This document shows, one piece after another, positions 1 to 12,600 of a stretch of 64,000 nt of DNA. The notes under the pieces were generated by a model. It was not told where the DNA came from, ran no database searches, and worked only from the letters and a program-made list of their open reading frames with translations. The stretch lies in assembly GCA_911728455.2 (NCBI GenBank), contig OU452223.1, forward strand, positions 18,037,802-18,101,801. The letters run 5' to 3'. The position numbers and the translations under genes are program-made. The stretch's first letter is position 1. Each line of letters starts with the position of its first letter. Source of the DNA: Marthasterias glacialis (lineage: Eukaryota > Echinodermata > Asteroidea > Forcipulatida > Asteriidae).

Positions 1-3000
1 GATTTTGGAACATACTGTAATTAATACGCCATGCTTTCTCATTTACAGACATGCCCTCATGTGCTGGATGAAAGCATAGGGCTGGTGGCTTTACTAAGTC
101 CTGTTCACACCAGAGCCCACAAAGCAGGCATTCCTGGCTACATTTTCACATGCTTGTAAAATGTAGCAAAATTGTCTTATGTGAAAGGTCTCCAGCAATG
201 GTTGCTCAACATTCCCTTCCAAATCAAAAATTAAAGATGTATTTATAATTTTTGTTAATATGATGGTTAACCATTACTCAGGGACAGTTTTAGAGATAAA
301 TTTATTGGATTAACTGACACATTTTTTTGTTGACTTGTCTTGACTTTATTACTTGAGAATAAACATTTTTTATTTTTATTTTTAATACAATTTAAATACA
401 ATTTGTAATACAACTTAACCAAATCACAGTAGATATCAAAGTCATGGATGTAAATTCTGCGCTATTTATTTGTAAACTCCAAAGTATTGACAATCTTTTT
501 GTTGCCTGTGGCAGAGCCTTGAAAAGGTGTGACGGATTTGCGTAGTTTTTTTTTCATTGTATTTTTGTCCTTCGATTGGCCTATTATCACACCTTCCTTT
601 GTATGTCGTTTTGGTCATCAGTTGTGGTGTCATTGCCTAATGTCAGAGAATAATTTCAATCATTCAAGTTCCGGGTTGATTACAAATTCGCTGTTTCACT
701 TTGCCTTGATTGATTCTTATACTTGGTTTTGTTCACTCACGATTGTTGTGGTACTGAAGGGGATGGTGGGGGTAGATGTTTATTTGTTATGGAACATTCG
801 GCAGTGAGGATTCATCAAAGTGGTTTTTATTGACTGTAACATGTTCATATTATTACCTTGTTTTGAATTTGAAACCATCAAGGTGTTACATTCTGAGTAT
901 TCCATCAACAGAATGGAAGTATATTTACTTTATTTTAAAAAATGAAATTGTTCCTTTTTGTTGAAATGAACTTACAAAATAACCGAATACCTGTCAAAAT
1001 GACAAAACCTCATTAGCCTCTTTGTAGGTTTATTAGTGAGAGTATGTCTCTAAAACTTGGGGACTGAATTGGTAGTACTTCTTGAAAACTTAGCTTTACG
1101 CCTCAGCCTTAACCCAGTTGCCAAAAAGTCTTGAAGACTTAACTTTACGCCTTTACCCAGTTGCCAAAAAGTCTTGAAAACTGAACTTTACGCCTTAACC
1201 CAGCTGCCAAAAAGTCTTGGCAGGATTAGTTTCCCTTTCAGCAAGTAGTCTCCCCCTCAACAGAAAAAAAAAGAGTTTCAAAGAAGATATATTTGCTCGT
1301 GTGTTTTCAATTCAATTGTTATACCTCTACCCTCCATAGGGTTAGGGGTGCGTATGTTTGCTCTCTCTCTCTGTTATTCCTCGATCTTCTAAAGGGTTTG
1401 GGGTGCATGCACTCTGCACATTGGTGCGCCTAGGGGTGTGACCACCCATGTGTGATGCACCCCCATTGCGAGGTGAATTCATGCCTTGAAGAAGTGAGTG
1501 AAATATTGTAAAGAAAAGTGTCTAAATCGGAGTGGTTCATGACATACATTGCCTGTGGGTATTTAGAGGTAGACCACCCTCACGTTTTATATATATATAT
1601 ATATTTTTTCTTTTATAGAGTGTTCATTTGACAATTTGAAAGTTAGCGTTCGGAGTTGACAGTTTGGAAGAAATTTGTTTTTGGACAGCGTAACAGCATT
1701 CCAATGTAGAGAGGCTCATCAAACATGACTTATTGATTGTTGGTGGGGGGTTTTTCCTCAGTGGGAATGGGGGGTCGTACCCTTTCATGAAAATATCTAT
1801 TTTGGTCCCTTGTGTAAATCAGTTAATTTGGAGACACAGGCCTATTTTATGATTTACAATGGATGGCACCATCGTTTCTTAGTGTTTAATCACCGGGTTT
1901 TAGTCCCTTTTGTCATGGGTGCCAAGATCCCTGTCTCCCACCCAAACAGGGCCTGTCTTTTAACTTTAGGATGGATTGTCAGTGTCTGCAATGTGAAACT
2001 TATCCCACTGGCTCTGACCTCTAAAAGATGTCTGCCAACCCCCTGCAGTATCAGTGGTATGGAACAAAGATCAGTCATTAGAAATTAAAGGATTTGTCTG
2101 GATTATGTCTGCAGAGGTGTGGATTATCCCTTTATGTCTGTTGTAGTGCTGTCTGCTGTGTCTGTTATGGGTGACGACAGGGATTTAGAGGATGAGGTTG
2201 TTGATAGGATGGAGGCGGCCTGCTGACAAAATACAGATTTGGGGACTTCAAAACTCTAATCACAGTTGACTAATTCTATCCGATTTGAAGGAGACATTTC
2301 ATGGAAGGCAGGGTGGGTTAAACACCCACAGTGTTAATGATGATAATGATGAGCATTAATTAGTGTGTCATGGTGACAGCTGTTCATGCTACATCTTCCT
2401 GGAAAACAGAAGTGAACAGGCTTCCACCTTGTGGGAGTGTGCAGAAGGTGTAGCTTCAAAGCTTGGCTAAGGAAGGGGTGTCTGGTTTAGAGTTATAGGC
2501 TAGGGAGACTTTGGAGATGGAGGAGGGGAGAAGCTTGAGTTTATCCCTCCCTCTGGCTGGTGAGATATGTTTAAGGTCAACTTTGTTTATGACCCTTTCT
2601 CTCCTCATCATTGTTGAGTCTTGTTGACTCCACCTCTCTCCCTTCCTCCTGCCAGCCGATTTCACAAAATTTTACGCGACTGCCTAAGTCCACTTGTGCA
2701 AGTCCACTTGTGCAACATTTAGTGCATAAGTTGGCCACTTAAGCAATAAAATGTGGTGCCAGTAGACTTTACGTAGTTTTACGTAAAGTTCGGTGAAACC
2801 GGCTTCTGGAATTTGAAGTCCCCCTTTTCTTGAATCACCTCTGCAATGAAAAACCTGGAAGGGTATCTTCTGCAGTACATTATTTGATGTCATAATATAG
2901 CCGTGTCCAAATTGTTAAATGTCTAACTCCAATTTCTGGCCTCCCTTCAGATACACCCCAAGGTCACTGTTCCCCTCCATTAAATCCAATTACATTTAAC

Positions 3001-6000
3001 CTGACATTTTCTAACATGTTGACACACTAGATCAAACTATTTTATTTTATGTCCATCCACAACTCAATAGATCTGCTTGATACCCAGGGGTGAGCTTATC
3101 AGGAACAGATTAGTCCCATATGTTCACAGTGGGATGATAGAGACTCACTGGTTGCAAACTCCAAAGAAAAGATTGCCAAATCTGCTGGGAATATGGGGCT
3201 TTTTTTTAGCGATGGGGAACAGTTTGTGATAAAACAATATTAATCTGGAGGTTGATTTAATTAGTATTTATTGAGTTTGCTTACAGATAATAGAAACGTA
3301 AAAGGGATGGTGGAACGTTAAAAAGGTTTTGTAGTAATCTGACTTTTTGAACTTAGTTAAGAAGTAATAAATGGGGAGCCGTTTTGACTCCAATAACATT
3401 GTGAAAACCTAGATAGCTTGTTATTGACTTCATTACAGTCTTTTATCCCAGTGTAAGGTGTCAAAAAGTGTCTCAAACATAAAATCAATACTAGTTAAAC
3501 CCTATTGATAAATCGATCGAGCCATAAGCATGGAGTTGTTGACTCTGTTACACAGTTCAGTCAACAAGGGAAGAAAAAGGTAAAAGCTGTTTGTGGTTTA
3601 GCTACCCCTTTTTATAGGCAATGATTTCTACATTTGAGCTGGGGTGGTTACCTGCATTTTCCTCGCTTCCAATTTCGTGGTTACTGTAAGTTTTTTATTT
3701 CAATGGATTCCCTATAGAATCATTAATGACTTCTGGGCTCTTACAAGATCTGTGTTTCAAGTTATTCCCTTTTTTGTAGTCGAAGGGAGATTTTGAAATC
3801 TTGAATCTTTACTCTTGAGTCTTAAGTTGTGTCTAAAAACTGAAAAGAATTGTTTGCAATACCACACACATTTTCTTTGTTATCGGTTGACACAACCTAG
3901 ACTGAATTGTAACAGTCATCTGGAAGAAACTTGTTCAAATTTCTAATTCTTTATATAGTTGCTCTTTTTTTTCGCGCAAGTAGGTAAGAAGTATTTTAAG
4001 TTGTGGTAATCAGTGGCAAACTTAATAACCTCAACTTTTGAAGTGTGAATAAAAACTTTTGGGCAATGGCCACACACGTTCACTTTGTATGCGTCAGAAG
4101 AAACAAAATGTCCACTTTCATCACTTTGTAGAGCAAAAACCCTGTACGGTGAGGTCTCGCTAATCCATCTGTGCATTTATCAGGCATCGTACTCCTTTAC
4201 GAAGCCAGCATACAAAGGGAGGATTTGAGCTGAGTTGTCGGAATGAAGTTGAGTATAAGAGACAGGATTGTTCAGGGAGACGGTGTACGCAACAAAAGAG
4301 CGGCAACTTGCAGAGGACCTGAAGAGTGCATGGCATGCTGTGTGACTGGATTACTCAAATCTCTTAGGACCTTTGGATTTCCGATTTCTTTCATTTACAT
4401 CCTTCATTGGGATTCTTTTTCTTCTTTTTTTCTCTCTTCTTCTATTTCTATCTCAAGTATTGTGTATCCCTTTTTGGGGAAGGATTGTCGTAAATAGGAG
4501 CTTTATGGCACGTAGAAGGAGGGTTTTGTATCAATGAATAGCTGAGAATGTTTATTGGTTATGGTGAAACCCAACCTGTGCAGGTCTGCGTGAATTTATC
4601 TTTCTTATTCATCCCTCAGAAACGTCTTTTGCTTAAAAAAAAAAAAAATGCTAATGGTCCAGGCGACAATGCAGCTTCTGTGGGAATTTGAATGCTCTTT
4701 TTCCCCTTTTATTTGTGAAAGTACTGTGTCCTGTAATATTTCTGATTTTAAATTTGATGTGTGCCGTGTGGCAGGTTTTGAAATGAAGAACGTGACTGTA
4801 CGGACCCTTGCTCCATGACAAACATACACTTGATAATTATGCAACAGATTTTAAAAACTAGTGTGTAGAGAACACTTGTATGATTACACATTTCAACTTG
4901 TCAAGTAGAAACTTCAAGATGAGTAAGTTGTCTTGCAAAGAAGTGCAGTGGAAAGTTTAAACTTGTCAACTTAGCAACTAAGGATTCGATTGTTTTTTTG
5001 AGGAACGGATAACTAAACTGGACCCTGACCCAGTGTTGGCTCTTTGTACACAGTGGCAGGAATTGATTAAATTTTTCAAGTAAATCTCGAGTTAGTTCAT
5101 TCCTGCGTGGTCCATTCCCCGTGAAAAGGAGAGACCTGTTGGTCATCATATCCCAGAACAAGGACTAGAGGGGGGTCAATGATAAAAGAAAAGAAAAAGT
5201 CTACACTTTACTGCCCTCTAAAAAGAAAAAATAATTGAGCAATTAATTACAAACAGAGACAGGCCTTAGTATTGATCCCAATCTGCTTAGGGGCCATTTT
5301 GTGGTAGGTCTTGTCTTGAACAGGGAGGTCCAATGAGTTTTGTTGTGTGGCCGCAGTTGAAAAGTCACCAAGCTGACAAAGGGACGATCTTTCTGTGATA
5401 GTGGCTTTGAGAGAAGAAAGCAGTTGGCTTGAGTGGCCAGAAAGGGATTAAGATTTACAAAAGGCTGCGGTCACAATGGTGGCTAATTGTTTCCTGACCA
5501 GTTGCTTGACCGCCCAACAAAAAACTGCTTTGATTAACTGGATGCAAAGATTGGCTTTTCTTTAGTGTTAATTGATCTTGGTGTCTGGCGTGCTAAAGGG
5601 AGGTTTTGAAATGGCTTTTAGTAGAGCAATTTATAAGTCAGCTGCCTCTAGTCCTTGTCCATGAAAGAAAATCTCCCTCTCAGTGTCAAAACACCTCTAG
5701 ACTGTCAGTAGACCCACATCCTCCAGAAAGTCTCAGGAATGAGGGTTAATTTTCTTTGAATTTAAAGTTTTCAGTCAATGTGTTGAGTTTTGACTTGGTT
5801 CTTCTTCTATCCTCCCCTTGGGATGTCCGTTCTTATCTTCAACTGGATGACTTCAGAAGTGCCACCTGTTTTTGTGATTTAAAAAAAAGCGATCCTACAT
5901 CTTGAAGAGCCTCCTCAGATCACCTGGGCAGCGTTAACTTCATGCTTCAGCAAACTGGCTCCAAAGATCTTACCAATCAAGAACCCCATATAAATAGACT

Positions 6001-9000
6001 TACAAGAATCCCTTCCTACCTCAGAAAGTGATTCAGCTATTTCAGAGACTACTTAGACTCAGGCAAGTTGTCATTCTGACACTAGTGCCGTATGTTTCAT
6101 TCGTCCAGCAGTAGTTTGACTATTTGGATGGGTCAACTAATTGCTTCTCGTTGTCATCATTGGTGATTGTTTCTTTGTCAAGGGGTTCAGCTGATCGTCA
6201 TTGGTGTGATAACATCCCATCCCCACTGAGAGTTTACTTTTCTGGAAGTTTCTTGAAAGTTGTTGATAGGATTTGGTTTGTTTTTTTCCTGCTGGGTTTG
6301 GCTTACCCAGGGTTGATTTCTTTGCTGCACGATGCCTGCAAGTGCTTTTCATCACGTGAGTACAAGAGTTTTCTGGTCATTGCAAGAAGAAACAAAAGCA
6401 GAAGAAAGTTTGAAATTTTCACAGTGTACTTCTTTTTCTCTTCATGCAGAACTTAGGAAGTTTGACAAATTGTGCTGTTTTTCTCTTAAGATTTGTATAT
6501 ATTATATCTTTTTTTTATATCTTCTAACATTTATTGGTTGTCTTTGCTTTGCTTATTAGCGCCGTTCGCGGCGGATATTGGCGCTCTCAGAGTGTTCATT
6601 ATTATTATTATTATTTCAATGTTAGATTTTTAAAATAACAAATAAGTGACCATTTATGTTGTAATTTATGGGCTAACAAGAAATACACTTAACTCTATTA
6701 GGACATGGGGAAACGTTGGAATTTGAAGAAAATATTCATTAGTCAACCCCCTACCTCCATGCTTTTTTCACTTTAAACAATCCATGTTTACAAAGTTTGT
6801 TCACACATTTTAATCTGATCAACACAGTTTGTCAAGAAAGCTGTTTAAACTTCTTGATTGAAAACTTCCTGATTGTACTGACTTACACCATGCTTACACT
6901 GGGAATGAAGCACTGTAGGTGAGAAGGCTAATTGAATCTCACCCCTGGAAGAACAGCTCTTAGCCAAAATAAACAAATGTGGTTAAAATGTGGAGTAGAT
7001 TATTCCTCCGTGGGGTGAATAGGTGAAAGTGAAATGAAGAACATGCTTGTCTGGTTTTTTGTCCCATTTTCAGTTCCCAATCACAATATACCTTAACCCT
7101 CAGGAACATCTTGACCATCTAACCATAGCTAAACCTCATCTGTACATCCCTTGACAATATTCTTGTTTGTGAAGCATTTTGGACCCTGGATCCTCAGGAT
7201 CTTGCCTACCAGTTCTCTGTATTTCCGGACCCTTGTACCTCACTCTTCTACACCTGTACCGAACCCTATCTTAAAAACCCAGTGCATGGAGAGACTAGTA
7301 CTGAGTATAGAGATTTGGTTTAGGAAGCATTTTTTTCCCATGCCATACCAGACCCCTGCTTATACATGTACTTGTTTTACTTAAACATCACAAAGCCTAA
7401 CCGTCCTTCATTGTGCTATTATTTTATGAAACAGAAAGGTTTGTGTTGTGTCGCCCACAAAGTAATGTAACAAAAAACTTCCAAAGTACTGCCTGGAAGT
7501 GTCCAAGGGCATGATTGTTTTTCCTACTCCCTCTCAAAATAAATCATCTACAAAAGGATAAAAACACAAACTGCCAAATTAAACAATTTACTGATCCATG
7601 AAAGCAGTTGTGTCTGTTACATATCTGCGGTTGATTTCTGCATAACCTCTCCTTCAGTGAACTAGACAGCCATCATTAATTCAATCCACTTTTGCCTCAA
7701 ATCTCAAGTTTTGCAGGCGGCTTGCTCAGGTCTGAAGCCCCCCTGAAGTGCAGTAATTTATCTCATTTATTGAAAGAGAGCAGCTGGACCCAAGCCTAAT
7801 TTCTTCCAGGGGGGACCCTGATGTGTAATCTGGACACAGTTCCTCGAAAAGATAAAAAAAATGTTTGTGTTGGGGGGATTGGTAGCTGTAGGATTGAATT
7901 AAGAGATTAATTGTGGTAGATAAAGGAATTGGCAAATGTGAGAACCAAGATCTAGTAACCTAAATGTGGTCACCAACCAAGAATGTGATCAACTGTAAAA
8001 AAAAATTTCAGTCAAAATGGAAAGTGCCTCCATGATTTTATCGGTGACTAAAATAAAGACACAAGTCAAAAGATCACGACACTAACATGAGAGTGTTCTT
8101 TTTTTTTCTTCACAAATTTGTTCATTCATTTATCTCTCAAGGTATCAATACCAATAACAATGTAACAATTTCCTGGGAGGTAGAAACCTGCAAAGTTTGA
8201 GGGAAACTGCAGGGAACCCATTAAGAAGTAAGGCTTGTCAAACCATGGTTAAACATTCATTATGCTACAAAGTTTGTACTTTCTCCCCAAGCTTTCAGAG
8301 CGTGCACGAACCGAAATATCTTAACCATTATGCAGAATTCTTTCATTTTTGTGTCAATATTTGTGTAGGGGTCTCTTTCCCCCCTTTGTCCCAAGGCAAA
8401 ATAGTTCTGTGCTGTATAAAAGCTATGGTTTAACCTTCAGGGAGATTGTCGTCTTGTATGACAGTTGTTATCTTACCCCTGACAATAAATGACATTCTTG
8501 TTTTTTCTAAACGGTGGTGATCCATAAGTCAGACAATTCTGTGGTTGTTGAACAACATTCAAGTCTTATATCTCAACCATGAAAGAAGGAAAAAAATCTT
8601 CGCAAATCCTCCCGGAGTGACTTCAGAAGAATCTATTTTGTTCTTGTGACAGCGGAACAAAGAGAAGCAGGATGAGATTGAGAAGAAATTCCATCAAGAC
8701 GATTTGCAGAATTTTTTTTTTTTTAGAAGAAGAATTCTTAGACAATGTTCGGTAATCCACAGACGGCTTTAGGACAATCCAAAGGGATTATCCCCACTAT
8801 TGAAATCACAGTCTCTGAGTGGACTGGAATTCTAGATATGTCCCAGGGACGCTCGGAAAGGATTTGTGGTTTTGTTTCGCCATCGTTCATAATGAGTATG
8901 ATGACCCTGCGACGGATTAGGAGTTTTTTCAACACTGTCATCCCTCTTGTTTTTATCGCATTGTGTTTTTCATAACGGATGTCAGTTGGGCGTCGCATCT

Positions 9001-9452
9001 TTTAGTGATGAACAGATCAGCAATTGTATCCATTTTTTAAAGCATTTTGAGTGAGAAGAATGAGGACAAAGAACATTTTTGAGAGATGGCATTTAATGAA
9101 AAAGAGAAATATTTGACTAGAGGTGGGGATGGATCAGTGAGTGAAAGGAAAGAAGGTGGCAATTGTGTGACCAATTTGGAATTGAAGTGTTGATTTCTTT
9201 GGCTCTTTTATCAGATAACTTTATGTTGGGAAACAAGTGGTGAGAGTTTCTCATAGACTGTTGAGATTTATTGTAGTTAGGAAGGTGAAGGGGGTTATCT
9301 TACGTTATCATGATGTAGTACATATCAAATAAATAAATGTTACTTGAAAGTCAGTCCGGGAGTGGGAACATCATCAGATTGGCTTCTTCCTTTTCTGAAC
9401 TTCTTGTCATATACTTATTGCAACCTTCAATCTTTTTCTTGACTGTGTACAG
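1..9452. other. Intron sequence upstream of the first visible NAV exon
   Basis: I found no exon here: open frames are short, lack conserved motifs and lack matched splice sites. It holds a 3-copy minisatellite (1081-1218), a short (TA)n at about 1590, a doubled 14-mer near 2689-2715 and an (ATT)n at about 6597. A purine-rich tract at 8655-8711 reads as a short charged helix but has no donor. Confidence 0.6.
1081..1218. repeat. Minisatellite, three imperfect copies of 43-49 bp
   Basis: Copies start at 1081, 1130 and 1173, each containing ctttacgcc and then cccagttgccaaaaagtc. Copy ends are marked by cttga. Differences between copies are small substitutions and a 6-bp length change. Confidence 0.85.
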
Positions 9453-9681
9453 GCCCATGTGGTGGCAGCGTTCGAGCAGAGCCTGTCCAATATGACCAAT
9501 CGCCTTCAGCAGCTGACATGTGACGCTGATCAGAAGGACAGTGAACTACAGGATCTCCGCAACAAGATTGAACTGTTGAAGTACACCCAGCAGGCTGCCG
9601 GAGAACGCAACGGACAGCCGCTGAGCGTAGACTCTGCTGCGCTGCTCAGAAAACAGTCCTTTGGCAAGGACTCCAGTGCCT
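9453..9681 (+). CDS. NAV2: NAV exon a: coiled coil with FEQSLSNM motif
   Basis: The acceptor is tgtgtacag and the donor is T|gtaagt. The exon opens in phase 0 with AHVVAAFEQSLSNM, a block I recognise from vertebrate navigators, followed by a heptad-rich helix (NRLQQL...ELQDLRNKIELLK). It ends in phase 1; the split codon T|TT (Phe) joins it to the next exon. It is the first NAV exon I can identify in the window. Confidence 0.93.
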
Positions 9682-12600
9682 GTAAGTATTCATTCTCGAC
9701 ATTCCTCGTGGCATGGTTATGTAATGTCTGGTTCCCTGTCTGCTAATGTGATTGAAACGGCACTATACAAACAAGGAGCCAGACTAGAATCCCTGCAAGC
9801 CTCGGTTTGGTTATACTGATTTCAACGAGAAAACAAATATGGCTGCCTTTTGAACAAGATGCTATTATGGAATTTCTGATTTGGTAAATTGAATCTCCCC
9901 CCCCCCCCTTCCTTCACGGTTCTCGTCCCCTCCCCTCCCCAAGGAAAAAAAAAAAAAACATTTTCTCTTGCATCATATCCTTACTGTTTTGTGAAATATG
10001 TCTGTGCATAACCCTTGAACAGCAAGTTCAGACCCTGTTAATTACCAGGTGTGAAAAGTCAACAAGTTCATAGTTCTCTATCTGAGATTGCTCAGCTGGC
10101 TAACGAGCAGTCTGCATTCAAAAAAAGCCTCTAACAAAATGAACAACAAGTTTAAAGGGCATGGTCCCCTTTCGTGAAAAAAAGTGCATTAAAAACTAAT
10201 CAGAATAAAAGGCTCGGTGCAAAGATGAACCTGTGAAAGTTTCAGCGTGTTTTAGGCCTATTTGAGTTGGTTTTGAAATCTCAAAATTTTAATTTTCTTT
10301 TTGAAATTCGTATCTTAACAAATGAATTATTTATTACAGTATTTTAAATACCCTCCTACACCAATATTAATTTGTACCATCAGAAATGGTTGTCTTACCG
10401 TCATTTATCACGGTGTCAAAGACTGGATTGTTTTTGTTCCATGTATTTGCCTGTGATGCCAGGGGACTAAGTAGATTTCAAGTTCCTTTTATCTCAGTCT
10501 GAAGAAGTGTAAAGTCGTTACTTTTCATTCAATATCATATCTTCCCTTTAACATTAACAAATAAAAACTTTGTAAACAATCCAGACAAAGGGAATCGACA
10601 TTAAGTTGCAGATAAAAACCGTGGTTCTTAAAATCCGTCTGGTCTGAATCAATAAATCCTCATGAATTCCCCGCCCCCAAATAGACAAGTCTACGAATCT
10701 ACCCCCATGCAAGAGTCTAAAGGTTTGTTTACTCAACCAATGTGTGCTACTGTCTACATTGGTATTATCCCATTCAAAAACTCATTTTACCACCACCAGT
10801 GGATTAACGAGTGATATTTGATGGTTGCTGTTTTGACACACTAACAATGTAACAATGACTTCTACGGGTTTTGTCACATTTTGTGGTCGAGTCACGAGCA
10901 GGGGGGTGTGAAAGCAATATGTCAGAAACAGTTGCTTTCGTACAGTTTTGGGTGAGTATGAATTTTAGGAATGCTGTAAACAGGTAAACGCTGCGGTTTG
11001 CAGATGGTTAATAAATAAATATTTATCAATCTGCATACAATGTGGATTTTGTTATCTCACTGGTCAAAATAAAAATGAAATTCAGAAAAACTGTCAGAGG
11101 AAATCACACAAGACACTAAAAATTGACTGATAATGATCAGTGTGCATTAATTTATTTTAATCAGTCGGAAATATTTTGTCATTAAATTCATTGCGTTGTT
11201 TGCCCAACCCACACAAACCAGCACAATTACACAAACATGCGTAATTAATACAGCCCTGCTGGATAAGAGGGTATGTTTGTGTTCGTTTTTGAGATTCATG
11301 AATGAAGTGGAATGATCGAGAGAAACCAACCAGTTTGTGTTTCTGTTATCTATCCGCAGTTCCTGAGGTGAGAATAAGTCGTCAGCTCTCTACGGATAGC
11401 ATGTCAAGCCTGGCATCCATGACCAGTATGTCAAGTTTTGGATCAGCAGTCACCGACTCCGAAGTAACAGACGGCAAGAAAAATGGCAAGAAGAAGAAGC
11501 ACTGGGTAGGTCGAAGGTCGAAAAACCAACCATCGTGAAATGCAATACTATTCTCTAAGATTTATTATTTAGGCCTATATTCGATGACAGTCAATTGATT
11601 CAATTTACGTTGTAAAACCTGTCTAAATTGCAAGAGTTTTTGTATGAGGAAACCCAAAATTTTGATTTGGAATCATCCCTCTGCTAAAGTTGTTTTGGTT
11701 TTTATCTTACAATAAACCATAAAACCACAATTGCACCGCAATTCCTCCCCGCAATTGACATCATCCCATTCATTCCCTAACAATCGTCCTTGCAGTCGCA
11801 CAAAGTGTACTTCAGTTCAATGCACAGCAATTTTAGGGAGGATGAAATAAAGCTAGTAAATATTTCTTTGGGCATGGCTGCAATAGCATTTTGATTTTCT
11901 GACTAAGTGTTCATTGTTGGTCGCACATGTTGCATTCGATCATTACATAATCACGCAATTCACATGTTAATATAGGATGACTGACCTGGGCCAGCTAAAT
12001 CCACTCTGTGTACTGTCTTATGAGGGAGCCCTTTACATAACCATTTGTATCAAAAGCAATCAGAGTGCCTGATTATATGAGGCCAGGTTCAAGCGACTCT
12101 GGCTGACTTCAGCTATAGCAATCCGGCCATAGCCATTACCGAAGCCATCAATGCAGACATAGCCTGATTAATGAGTACATTGTCAAGATAAAAAAAATCA
12201 GCGCAATGCCACAAACTGCCCAAGACGTGGGCAACTGGCCACATTTGACCAATAGAGGGCCTTGATGTGCACAGCTTGGTTTCATTTACTGCAGAATTCC
12301 TTTCACAGTTCATGAAACTTAAAATTTTGCAACTGTAGTTTCCCTCTCTTTTTTAGTCTTTTTTTATTTTCTAAGCACATTTTTCCGATTATTAAAGTCA
12401 GTAGACAAAAAAGCTTCACAGAACTTTGGTTGCCCTTTTGGACTTGAGGAAGTTAAGATTGGAGCAGTTCACTCAATCCAATGTAATACCCAGGCTAATG
12501 ATCTTTCAACCTTCATTTCACCTCTTCACTCGCTCCTCCACCCCTCCCTCCTCACAACCACCACACCAACACCCTCAAAATCAATCCATTCAGATTTCAT

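Noticed and set aside
529..964. Open frames rich in Phe, Leu and Tyr near the window start
   Set aside because: Composition reflects T-rich intron DNA; no motif or splice context.
8655..8711. Candidate NAV exon encoding RNKEKQDEIEKKFHQDDLQ after a gacag acceptor
   Set aside because: The sequence after it is aattttt, with no GT donor, and the match to known navigator sequence is not clear. Purine-rich tracts often read as charged helices.
8738..8998. Overlapping open frames of 76-86 codons on opposite strands
   Set aside because: No recognisable motif and no splice sites in matching phase; lies in the NAV intron.
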